Shown here one piece after another: positions 26,066-32,597 of a DNA stretch of 64,000 bases. Numbering within the stretch: position 1 is the stretch's first letter; each line of letters starts with the position of its first letter. The position numbers and the translations under genes were made by a program. The notes beneath the pieces are model-generated. The model was not told the DNA's origin. It saw only the letters and a list, made by a program, of their open reading frames with translations, and searched no databases. Source of the DNA: Actinoplanes cyaneus. GTDB lineage: Bacteria; Actinomycetota; Actinomycetes; Mycobacteriales; Micromonosporaceae. Location of the stretch: contig NZ_BOMH01000004.1 of assembly GCF_016862095.1 (NCBI RefSeq), forward strand, positions 124,001-188,000. The letters run 5' to 3'.

Positions 26066-26971
26066 ATGACGGCGGTCGCAACACGTGCAGCACGACCCGG
26101 CGAGAGCTCGGCGACCGGTGGATGGCACGCCATATCTCCGCTGGTCACAGCACTGCTGGCGGCGGCCGGGGCGTTCCTGGTCTACCGCGTCTTCATCCGT
26201 ACAGGGCTCGGCCAGACGATAGATAGCGCCGCCATGCGCGGTGGTGATATACACCACCCGCAGGTCAGCGAGGTGCTCAGCCGGACGCTCAACGCCACCC
26301 AGTTCGTCATCCTCGGGATCGTCTGCGTGATCGCCGCCGTCGTCGGCATCCTGCGCAGGCGTGTCGACCTGTCGATCGGCGTCGCAGTGCTGGTCGTCGC
26401 CGCGAACGTCGCGGCGCAGCAGCTCAAGGCCCACCTGGACCGCCCCGACCTGGACGGCACCGCGATGTCCAACTCGTTCCCCAGCGGGCACACGGCGGCC
26501 GCCGCATCGGTCGCGTTCGTGCTGGTCATGGCGTTCCCGCGGGCGCTGCGCGGCGCGATGGGCCTGCTCGGCGCGGCCTACGTCGCGGTCGTCGCGGTCG
26601 CCACCGTGTGGGCCGAGTGGCACCGCCCCAGCGACACCATCGCGGCGCTGCTCATCGTCCTGGCCTGCGGCTCGTTGATCATGTGGGTGATCCGGCTGCG
26701 CCGCTCGGCCGGCCCGCGCGCGTCGATCACCCCCGCCCGCGTCGCCACGCTGCCCCTCGCTCTGGTCGGCGCCATCTGCACCGCGGCCTGCGTGTTCGGC
26801 CTCGCCGCGGTGGCCATGTCCGAGCGGGTCATGCCGGATCTGGTGTCCGGCCGTTTCGCGTTCCTGACCGGTGTGGTGGCGATCATGGCCGCGACTGCCG
26901 GAACGTTCTATTTCTGGGTGCGGCTCACCGCCGGTGACCCGTTGCCCGAGCAGGGAGGCAAAGTCCGATGA
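26066..26971 (+). CDS. PAP2-family membrane phosphatase
   Basis: 301 residues with about seven membrane helices. The PAP2 signature is split as usual: KAHLDRPDLDG (Lys/Arg of KxxxxxxRP), NSFPSGHTAAAASVA (PSGH) and VWAEWHRPSDTIAA (SxxxxxHxxxD-like). Substrate is probably a lipid or polyprenyl pyrophosphate, or phosphatidic acid. ATG at 26066 follows AGGGAGAGG. Its TGA overlaps the next ATG (ATGA at 26968), so the two are translationally coupled. Confidence 0.88.
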   Translation: MTAVATRAARPGESSATGGWHAISPLVTALLAAAGAFLVYRVFIRTGLGQTIDSAAMRGGDIHHPQVSEVLSRTLNATQFVILGIVCVIAAVVGILRRRVDLSIGVAVLVVAANVAAQQLKAHLDRPDLDGTAMSNSFPSGHTAAAASVAFVLVMAFPRALRGAMGLLGAAYVAVVAVATVWAEWHRPSDTIAALLIVLACGSLIMWVIRLRRSAGPRASITPARVATLPLALVGAICTAACVFGLAAVAMSERVMPDLVSGRFAFLTGVVAIMAATAGTFYFWVRLTAGDPLPEQGGKVR

Positions 26972-27552
26972 CCAACCCCACCACTCCGCAGGACGACCCG
27001 GCCGCCGCGGCGCCGCAGACCGCCGGAACCGTCCCGCCCGGCCCGGCCGGCGTCCCCCAGCTGCCCGCGCAGACCCTCGGCGTTCCCGGGCCGGCCGGTC
27101 CCACCGTCGTCGTCGGCAGCTACCCCGAGTACGCGCTCGCCCAGCGGGCCGTCGACCACCTCTCCGACAACAAGTTCCCGGTCGAGCGCACCTCGATCAT
27201 CGGCACCGACCTGCGCCTCGTCGAGAACGTCCTCGGCCGCCTCACCGTCGGCCGCGCGGCCCTCGCCGGCGCGGCCAGCGGCGCCTGGTTCGGTCTCTTC
27301 ATCGGCGTGCTGTTCGGCCTGTTCAGCGACTCCAACTGGTTCGCGGTCATCCTCACCACGGTCCTGATCGGCGCGGTCTGGGGCGCCATCTTCGGCGCGA
27401 TCGCCCACGCCGCGACCGGCGGCCGGCGCGACTTCACCTCGCGCAGCTCGCTGCAGGCCGCCCAGTACGCGGTCCTCGCCGACGCCGAGGTGGCCGACGA
27501 GGCCAAGGCCCTGCTGGTCCGCCTGAACTGGCAGACCAGCGGCGCACAGTAA
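26968..27552 (+). CDS. General stress protein 17M-like (YflT-type) membrane protein
   Basis: 194 residues. A Pro/Ala-rich N-terminus (about 1-45), then the 17M-type alpha-beta domain (VVVGSYPEYALAQRAVDHLSDNKFPVERTSIIGTDLRLVE), two hydrophobic helices with Gly zippers (AALAGAASGAWFGLFIGVLFGLF and AVILTTVLIGAVWGAIFGAIAHA) and a C-terminal segment AQYAVLADAEVADEAKALL. Homologues in Bacillus belong to the SigB regulon; function is unknown. Coupled to the PAP2 gene; terminator at 27607-27645. Confidence 0.82.
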   Translation: MTNPTTPQDDPAAAAPQTAGTVPPGPAGVPQLPAQTLGVPGPAGPTVVVGSYPEYALAQRAVDHLSDNKFPVERTSIIGTDLRLVENVLGRLTVGRAALAGAASGAWFGLFIGVLFGLFSDSNWFAVILTTVLIGAVWGAIFGAIAHAATGGRRDFTSRSSLQAAQYAVLADAEVADEAKALLVRLNWQTSGAQ

Positions 27553-27606
27553 GCCGCGCCCCGTTCTTGCCGATGATCCGGCCGCCTTCCCGGTGGCCGG
27601 GCATCC

Positions 27607-27645
27607 CGCCGCCCACCTGAACGTTCAGTCAGGTGGGCGGCGTTT
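27607..27645 (+). terminator. Strong terminator after the PAP2-17M operon
   Basis: Perfect 14-bp stem CGCCGCCCACCTGA/TCAGGTGGGCGGCG (27607-27620, 27629-27642), loop ACGTTCAG, then TTTCC. It abuts the end of family-1 element B. Confidence 0.9.
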
Positions 27646-27797
27646 CCACCAAAGTCAAGATCTTCATATCCTGCCTTCGCTGTGGTCCGGATCGTCGCTC
27701 CCGCGGGGACCCTTGCGGGCTTCGCAGGGCCGTGGCCGGCCCAGAACGCAAAGCCCTCCAGGGCGGCCTCCGCGGCTGGGCACGCTCAAACCAAAGA
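27646..27797 (-). repeat. Family-1 structured element, copy B
   Basis: Minus-strand copy. Basal CCCTGG/CAAGGG (one mismatch), outer GGGCTTTGC/GCGAAGCCC (one T-G wobble), constant linker GTTCT, inner GGGCCG/CGGCCC, then GGTCC/GGACC hairpin. Inner pairs differ from copy A (GGGCGC/GCGCCC) yet remain fully paired. The 742-bp gap 27553-28294 is made up of the terminator, this element, tandem repeats and family-2 hairpins; no gene is visible in it. Confidence 0.85.
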
Positions 27798-27811
27798 CCG
27801 CCGAAGGCGCC

Positions 27812-27885
27812 CCGCGACCACACGCGACCCGTGACCACACGCGGCCCGCGACCACACGCCCGTGATCAGACGCGGCCCGCGACCG
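27812..27885. repeat. 17-18-bp imperfect tandem repeats
   Basis: Four to five units of the type CGCGACCACACGCGGCC, with variants CGTGACCACACGCGGCC and CGTGATCAGACGCGGCC. They lie between element B and the next hairpin. Confidence 0.75.
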
Positions 27886-27967
27886 GAGGCGACGTCCGTG
27901 GCCTGGTGCGCGACCCGGGCACACGCGAGGCCCGCATCGGGTCACCGCCGAGACGCGGCCCCGGTCC

Positions 27968-28022
27968 CAGCTGGTTCTCATGGACGTTATTCGTCCCTCA
28001 TAACGTCCATGAGAACCAGCTG
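27968..28022. repeat. Family-2 long hairpin, copy 5 (perfect arms)
   Basis: Perfect 23-bp arms (27968-27990 and 28000-28022) around the loop TCGTCCCTC; feet CAGCTGG/CCAGCTG, stem centre CTCATGGACGTTAT. The loop is identical to that of copy 10 more than 32 kb away although the stems differ. A degraded related arm pair is visible at about 28078-28124. Confidence 0.92.
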
Positions 28023-28137
28023 AGCAGCACGAGCGCACCGCGAGCCGGAGCCGGGACCAGCCGGCCCCGACGAGCCGGCGCTGAGGGCTGCCCGGCAGAC
28101 CCGAAGCACCCCTCACCACCAGGGCCGGACGAAGCGA

Positions 28138-28190
28138 GCTGGCACTCACGGGTGCAACCCGGGCCCGAAGCACCCCTCAACGCCAGCCGG
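28138..28190. repeat. Family-2 long hairpin, copy 6
   Basis: GCTGGCACTCACGGGTGC pairs with GCACCCCTCAACGCCAGC, feet as in other copies, loop region AACCCGGGCCCGAA. Confidence 0.78.
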
Positions 28191-28199
28191 ACACAGCGA

Positions 28200-28252
28200 G
28201 CTGGCACTCACGGCTGTGAAGCGGGCCAGAAACACCCGTCAGCACCAGCCGG
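28200..28252. repeat. Family-2 long hairpin, copy 7
   Basis: GCTGGCACTCACGGCTGTG against AACACCCGTCAGCACCAGC; several mismatches, so weaker than copies 5 and 12. Ends 43 bp from the sigma factor stop, on its 3' side. Confidence 0.7.
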
Positions 28253-28294
28253 GCGGGACCGGCGGGCGCTGAGGGGTGGGGTGTCGCTGGGTGG

Positions 28295-29083
28295 TTACAG
28301 GTCGGCGGCGAGCTGGGAGCGGAGCTTGGCCAGGGCCTTGGTCAGCAGGCGCGACACGTGCATCTGCGAGATCCCGATCTGGTCGGCGATCTGCGACTGT
28401 GTCAGGTTGCCGTAGAAGCGCAGGGTCAGGATCCGCTGCTCGCGGTCGTCCAGGGTGGCCAGGGCCGGGCCGAGGGCGACCCGGGTCTCGGCGAGCTCGT
28501 ACTCGTGGTCCTCGCCGCCCAGGGTGTCGCCGAGCTCGGTGGAGCCGTCGGCGCTGATCGGGGTGGACAGCGAGGTGGCGTTGTAGGCGCGGGCGCCTTC
28601 CAGGCCCTCGAGCACCTCCTCCTCGCCGATGCCCAGGTGCCCGGCGATGTCCGGGACGGTCGGGGAACGGCCGAGGCGGTGCGTGAGCGTGCTGTTGGCC
28701 TCGGTGATCGCGAGACGCAGCTCCTGCAGGCGACGGGGGACGCGCACCGACCACGTACGGTCGCGGAAGTGTCTCTTGATCTCGCCGATGATCGTCGGGA
28801 TGGCGTAGCCCGCGAAGTCGACCCCGCGCTCGGGATCGAACTTGTCGACCGCCTTGATCAGACCGACGGTGGCGGTCTGGATCAGGTCGTCGGTGGGCTC
28901 GCCACGGCCGGAGTAGCGGTTGGCCAGGTGCCGGGCGAGAGGCAGCCACGCCTCGATCGCCCTGTCCCTCAGTCGCGCCCGCGCGGGGCCCGGCGCGGTC
29001 ACCGCCATGGCGGCGAGCAGATCGCTCGCGGTGGTCTCGGGGGCGCCCAGCGGCTGCCTGTTGTCTGCCTCGATGACTGTCAT
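28295..29083 (-). CDS. SigF/SigB-type alternative sigma factor
   Basis: 262 residues of the sigma-70 group-3 SigB/SigF/SigG type. Region 2: RHLANRYSGRGEPTDDLIQTATVGLIKAVDKFDPERGVDFAGYAIPTIIGEIKRHFRD with the typical TWSVRVPRRLQEL; region 3 about 125-185; region 4 DDREQRILTLRFYGNLTQSQIADQIGISQMHVSRLLTKAL. Such factors run general stress or developmental regulons and are held by a partner anti-sigma kinase; none is adjacent here. The SpoIIE phosphatase at 12.4 kb is the sort of protein that releases such sigma factors, but no direct link is shown. ATG at 29083 follows GATGGAGGACC. Confidence 0.93.
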   Translation of the reverse strand: MTVIEADNRQPLGAPETTASDLLAAMAVTAPGPARARLRDRAIEAWLPLARHLANRYSGRGEPTDDLIQTATVGLIKAVDKFDPERGVDFAGYAIPTIIGEIKRHFRDRTWSVRVPRRLQELRLAITEANSTLTHRLGRSPTVPDIAGHLGIGEEEVLEGLEGARAYNATSLSTPISADGSTELGDTLGGEDHEYELAETRVALGPALATLDDREQRILTLRFYGNLTQSQIADQIGISQMHVSRLLTKALAKLRSQLAADL

Positions 29084-29135
29084 GCTGGTCCTCCATCAGC
29101 GGGCAGAGAGCCGTGCCCGCACGCGGCGACCGTCC

Positions 29136-29169
29136 GATTGAGCCGTTCGATTCGATTGAGCCGTTCGAT
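29136..29169. repeat. 18-bp tandem repeat upstream of the sigma gene
   Basis: GATTGAGCCGTTCGAT occurs twice (29136-29151, 29154-29169), about 50-85 bp before the sigma factor start. A direct repeat at that spot could be a regulator site. The 330-bp intergenic region 29084-29413 also holds the ppgK leader repeats. Confidence 0.8.
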
Positions 29170-29312
29170 GAAACCGTCCTGACTTGTCACGCTAGCCGAC
29201 AAGACTAGCGCTGCCTAGCCGAAAGTATGAGTGACTCCACGTGAATGGGGGAACTACGGATCGAATTCCCCCGGGGGTGTCCGCCCGGTTACGGTGTCGC
29301 ACCTTCGTGGTA

Positions 29313-29393
29313 GACAGCACGGCAGTAACAGACCAGCACGTCAGTGATGGACCAACACGGCAGCAGTGGACCAGCACGGCAGTAGTGACCAGC
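29313..29393 (+). repeat. 18-19-bp imperfect tandem repeats in the ppgK leader
   Basis: Four and a half units of GACCAGCACGGCAGTAGTG type (variants with AACACGG, CACGTCAG), ending 20 bp before the ppgK start and so probably inside its 5' untranslated region. Confidence 0.8.
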
Positions 29394-29413
29394 GGGAAGA
29401 CGGGAAGACACGG

Positions 29414-30256
29414 ATGACCATCCTCGGCATCGACATCGGCGGCTCGGGCGTCAAGGGCGCGCCGGTCGACACGGTGCGCGGCGAGCTGCTCGGCGAGCGG
29501 TTCCGCGTGCCCACCCCGCAGCCGGCCGACGTGGAGAGCGTGGTGGACGCGGTCGCCGAGGTGGCGGCCACGTTCGAGGGGTTCGACAGCGTGGGGGTGA
29601 CGTTCCCCGGTGTGGTCGTCGACGGGGTGACGCGGACCGCGGCGAACGTGCACAAGTCGTGGATCGACGCGCCGGCCGCGCAGCTGTTCACCGACCGGCT
29701 GGGCAAGCCGGTGACGGTGCTCAACGACGCGGACGCGGCGGGCGCGGCCGAGGTCGCGTTCGGGGCGGGGCGGGACGAGTCCGGCCTGATCATGATGGTG
29801 ACGCTGGGCACCGGCATCGGCACCGCGCTGTTCCTCGACGGCGTGCTGCTGCCGAACACCGAGCTCGGCCACCTGGAGCTGGACGGCAAGGACGCCGAGC
29901 TGATCGCCTCCGACCGGGTCCGCGAGGCGGAGGATCTGAGCTGGGAGAAGTTCGCGCATCGGGTCAGCAAGTACCTGCGTCACGTCGAGATGCTGCTCTC
30001 GCCGCGGCTGTTCATCATCGGCGGCGGGGTCAGCAAGAAGGCCGACAAGTACTTCCCGCTGCTGGAGATCCGCACGCCGGTCGTCGCGGCGACGCTGCTG
30101 AACAACGCCGGCATCATCGGCGCCGCGGTCTCCGCCGAGCAGGCCACGACCGGTCGTGGCGGGCAGCACCCGGGCTCGATCCCGGTGGACGCGAGCCGGC
30201 CGGGCACGCCGGGGGCCGCCGAGGCACACTCGGTGAACGCCGGGGAGGCGCGCTGA
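29414..30256 (+). CDS. ppgK: Polyphosphate glucokinase
   Basis: Phosphorylates glucose using polyphosphate (or ATP). 280 residues of the ROK family: phosphate-1 motif MTILGIDIGGSGVKG, VGVTFPGVV, catalytic Asp in VLNDADAAGAAEVAFGAG, VTLGTGIGTALFLDG and the PpgK-specific NTELGHLELDGKDAE. It lacks the Cys-rich ROK zinc motif, as is normal for PpgK. A C-terminal extension after residue 245 (TTGRGGQHPGSIPVDASRP) looks disordered. ATG at 29414 follows GGGAAGACACGG. The TGA overlaps the ATG of the next gene (TGATG). Confidence 0.95.
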   Translation: MTILGIDIGGSGVKGAPVDTVRGELLGERFRVPTPQPADVESVVDAVAEVAATFEGFDSVGVTFPGVVVDGVTRTAANVHKSWIDAPAAQLFTDRLGKPVTVLNDADAAGAAEVAFGAGRDESGLIMMVTLGTGIGTALFLDGVLLPNTELGHLELDGKDAELIASDRVREAEDLSWEKFAHRVSKYLRHVEMLLSPRLFIIGGGVSKKADKYFPLLEIRTPVVAATLLNNAGIIGAAVSAEQATTGRGGQHPGSIPVDASRPGTPGAAEAHSVNAGEAR

Positions 30257-30723
30257 TGGCCCGCACGATCGCCACGAACACGCACGCGAGCCGCGAGGAG
30301 CTGCTGGAGTTCCTGCGGCCACGGCACCACGCGATCCTGATGACGGTCCGCAAGGACGGGCGCCCGCAGTCCTCGCCGAACACGTGCGGCGTCGACGCCG
30401 AGGGCCGGATCGTGATCTCCAGCTACCCGGAGCGGGCGAAGGTCACGAACATCCGGCGCAACCCGCAGGTCACGGTCTGCGTGCTCTCCGACGAGTGGAA
30501 CGGCGCGTGGGTCCAGGTCGACGGCACGGCCGAGGTGATCGACCTGCCCGACGCCGTGGAGCCCCTGGTGGAGTACTTCCGGGTCATCTCCGGCGAGCAC
30601 TCGAACTGGGACGAGTACCGGCAGGCCATGGTCGACCAGGGCAAGTGCCTGATCCGCGTCACGATCGACTCCTGGGGCCCGATCGCGACCGGCGGCTTCC
30701 CGGCCCGGCTAGCCGACAGCTGA
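30256..30723 (+). CDS. PPOX-class F420/FMN-dependent split-barrel protein
   Basis: 155 residues, split beta-barrel flavoprotein fold: LRPRHHAILMTVRKDGRPQSSPNTCGVDAEGRIVISSYPERAKVTNIRRNPQVTVCVL is the typical opening of actinobacterial PPOX-class F420-dependent enzymes, followed by WVQVDGTAEVIDLPDAVEPLVEYFRVISG. Cofactor (F420 or FMN) and substrate cannot be read from sequence. Translationally coupled to ppgK. Confidence 0.85.
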   Translation: MARTIATNTHASREELLEFLRPRHHAILMTVRKDGRPQSSPNTCGVDAEGRIVISSYPERAKVTNIRRNPQVTVCVLSDEWNGAWVQVDGTAEVIDLPDAVEPLVEYFRVISGEHSNWDEYRQAMVDQGKCLIRVTIDSWGPIATGGFPARLADS

Positions 30724-30730
30724 GACGACC

Positions 30731-30774
30731 GCACGGCCGGCACCCCCAGGAGGACAACGGGGTGCCGGCCGTGC
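30731..30774 (+). terminator. Terminator of the ppgK operon
   Basis: Perfect 16-bp stem: left arm 30731-30746 (GCACGGCCGGCACCCC), right arm 30759-30774, loop of 12 nt; begins 8 bp after the stop. No T-run follows. Confidence 0.8.
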
Positions 30775-30781
30775 GATTCCA

Positions 30782-30856
30782 TCCCTCTTCGCAGGGGGTC
30801 AGGCGCGCTGTCCGGCGGGCGTCGGGGGACGCCCCAGCGGGCCGGAACGAAGAGGG
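30782..30856. repeat. Nested palindrome
   Basis: CCCTCTTCG (30782-30790) pairs with CGAAGAGGG (30848-30856), enclosing a hairpin GGGCGTC/GACGCCC near the middle. No gene. Could be an RNA structure or a cruciform. Confidence 0.55.
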
Positions 30857-30894
30857 CGGGCAAAGACTCGGAGTGGTGTCACCTCAGCCACCAC

Positions 30895-30989
30895 GGATCG
30901 CGCCCGTCGTTGTCGAGGGTGCCGAAATCGGCTAGGCGAAGCCGTGGTCGATTTCGGTGCCCTCGACAACGACTCAAAGGGCGCGATCC
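30895..30989. repeat. Large interrupted palindrome overlapping a gene end
   Basis: Two arm pairs: GGATCGCGCCC/GGGCGCGATCC (30895-30905, 30979-30989) and a 23-bp pair with two adjacent mismatches (30908-30930, 30949-30971), loop of 18 nt. The right side includes the stop (30974-30976) and last codons of the leftward gene. A bidirectional terminator is the plain explanation, but its length is unusual. Confidence 0.8.
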
Positions 30990-31588
30990 CCGCCGAGCGG
31001 AGCGAGGCCATCAGGCACAGTCTCGGCGTCGAGCAGGTAGAGCAGGGTGTCGCGGTGCATCGACGCGATCGGGTCCAGCAGGTCGGGGTGGCGCAGCAGC
31101 GCCGCGGCCTCGCGGTCGCGGGCGTCCGGGGCGAGCAGCCGGCGGAACTCGCTGGGCAGTCCGCCGGTCCGGCGGCCGTGCGGGCGCGGGCGGGGCTCCG
31201 GCGCCGGGGTGGGCGCCGGCACGGCCGCGATCACCGCGTCGACGCCGCGGCGGGCCAGCATCGGGTCGGCGAGCAGGCACGCGGCCCAGCTGACGACGAC
31301 CTCGTCGACCCAGGTGCGCCAGCCCTCGCCGTCGGCGAACTCGTCCTCGGGCTCGCTGCCGGCCTTCCAGTCCAGCAGCGCGGAGCCGCCGGGGCCGGCG
31401 ATCGCGACGAGCGCGGCGTCGATCTCGGTCGGGTAGCGCAGCCAGGCGGCGACCGTGACGGCCTGCCGGGCCTGCAGCTCGGAGAGCGTGTGCGCAACCG
31501 TGTTCGACTCCCCACCGGGGTATGCCCGGGCCAGCCAGTGGGTGCTGGCGGCGATCACCGGGGACAGTGCGGTCGACGGTCCGGCCAC
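30974..31588 (-). CDS. Hypothetical protein, 204 aa
   Basis: No family recognised. MAGPSTALSPVIAASTHWLARAYPGGESNTVAHTL leads into a helical N-terminal half with alternating Ala/Leu, GSALLDWKAGSEPEDEF and WVDEVVVSWAACLLADPMLARRGVDAV; then a Pro-rich linker (APTPAPEPRPRPHGRR) and a C-terminal segment with EFRRLLAPDARDREAAALLRHPDLLDPI. No signal peptide or membrane helix. Third-position GC bias supports coding. Its last codons lie inside the palindrome 30895-30989. Confidence 0.65.
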   Translation of the reverse strand: MAGPSTALSPVIAASTHWLARAYPGGESNTVAHTLSELQARQAVTVAAWLRYPTEIDAALVAIAGPGGSALLDWKAGSEPEDEFADGEGWRTWVDEVVVSWAACLLADPMLARRGVDAVIAAVPAPTPAPEPRPRPHGRRTGGLPSEFRRLLAPDARDREAAALLRHPDLLDPIASMHRDTLLYLLDAETVPDGLAPLGGDRAL

Positions 31589-31682
31589 GACGTTCTCCTT
31601 GCCTCAGGCGCCGGGCCGGTGTTCGGCTGGCGTCGAAGGGATAACTCGGTCGCCGGGGCGGGGCCTTGAGTAAGGTTCCTCG

Positions 31683-32444
31683 ATGGCAACGCACGGCAAC
31701 CGAGGCACACCCGAGGGCCTGGAGCTGCTTCCCGACCCCGCTCGGCCGGGCGGGTGGACGCTGCTGGTGGACGGGGTCCCGCAGTCATACGTGGACGTGG
31801 CGGATCCGGAGCACCTGGCGTTCGGCTACGTGGAGCTGATCGCCCGCTCGGTGCGCGCCCGCAGGTCCGTACCGGGAAGGATCCTGCATCTGGGTGGGGG
31901 CGCGATGACCGTGCCGCGCCTGGCGGCCCGGTGGTGGCCGGGGGTCGCGCAAACCGTGGTGGAGATCAACGGCGAGCTGATGGACCTGGTCCTGCGGGAG
32001 ATCCCGCCGGCGTTCCCGGTGGAGCTCGTCGCCGGCGACGCGCGGCAGGTGGTGGGGACGACCCCCGATCGCTCGTACGACGTGATCGTCGTGGACGTCT
32101 TCGACGGCGCCGCGATGCCCGCCCATCTGGGCACCGTGGAGTTCGCGCGGGAGCTGCGCCGGGTCCTGCGGCCGGACGGGCTGGCGGTGATCAACGTGAC
32201 GGACGTGCCGCCGATGGCCTTCACGAGGATTCAGGTGGCCACTGTGGCCGCCGTGTTCGGTGAGACCGGGACCGCGCTGCTCGGTGAGAACGATGTGCTG
32301 CGGGGGCGCCGGGCCGGCAATCTGATCATGCTCGCCGGAGCGATTCCCTCGCTGAGGGTGAGGCGCGGCGAGCGCCTGTTGCGGGAAGGTGAACTTGTCG
32401 TGTTTTCCAGCGGCGCGCGGCCCCGTACGGATGCGAAGGCGTAG
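31683..32444 (+). CDS. Spermidine-synthase-fold methyltransferase-like protein
   Basis: 253 residues with the aminopropyltransferase/Rossmann core: SYVDVADPEHLAFGYVELIAR, the glycine loop ILHLGGGAMTVPRLA, VVEINGELMDLVLREI, ELVAGDARQVV, YDVIVVDVFDG and HLGTVEFARELRRVLRPDG. The decarboxy-AdoMet-specific polyamine residues are not obvious, and the fused membrane part of larger homologues is missing, so polyamine synthesis should not be assumed. TAAGGT ends six bases before the ATG, suggesting a leaderless mRNA. Confidence 0.8.
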   Translation: MATHGNRGTPEGLELLPDPARPGGWTLLVDGVPQSYVDVADPEHLAFGYVELIARSVRARRSVPGRILHLGGGAMTVPRLAARWWPGVAQTVVEINGELMDLVLREIPPAFPVELVAGDARQVVGTTPDRSYDVIVVDVFDGAAMPAHLGTVEFARELRRVLRPDGLAVINVTDVPPMAFTRIQVATVAAVFGETGTALLGENDVLRGRRAGNLIMLAGAIPSLRVRRGERLLREGELVVFSSGARPRTDAKA

Positions 32445-32597
32445 GGACGGTCCGGTAGGTTGAGAGTGCATCGGCGATCGGCCGTTTCGCGGCGCCCTCC
32501 AAGTTTCAGATCCTCCACTCCGGGGAGTCATAGGACGACGGCGGTGGTTTTTCCGGTCGCCGAGTCCTCCTGAGCCCCTCTGACTACGGTGGAGATC

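Noticed and set aside
27646..28252. CRISPR array
   Set aside because: Repeats are palindromic, differ in sequence from copy to copy, have irregular spacing and no unique spacers of constant length; no cas genes are present.
27633..28415. 260-codon plus-strand frame over element B and hairpins
   Set aside because: Composed of repeat translations and overlapping the 3' end of the sigma factor gene on the other strand; no ribosome site.
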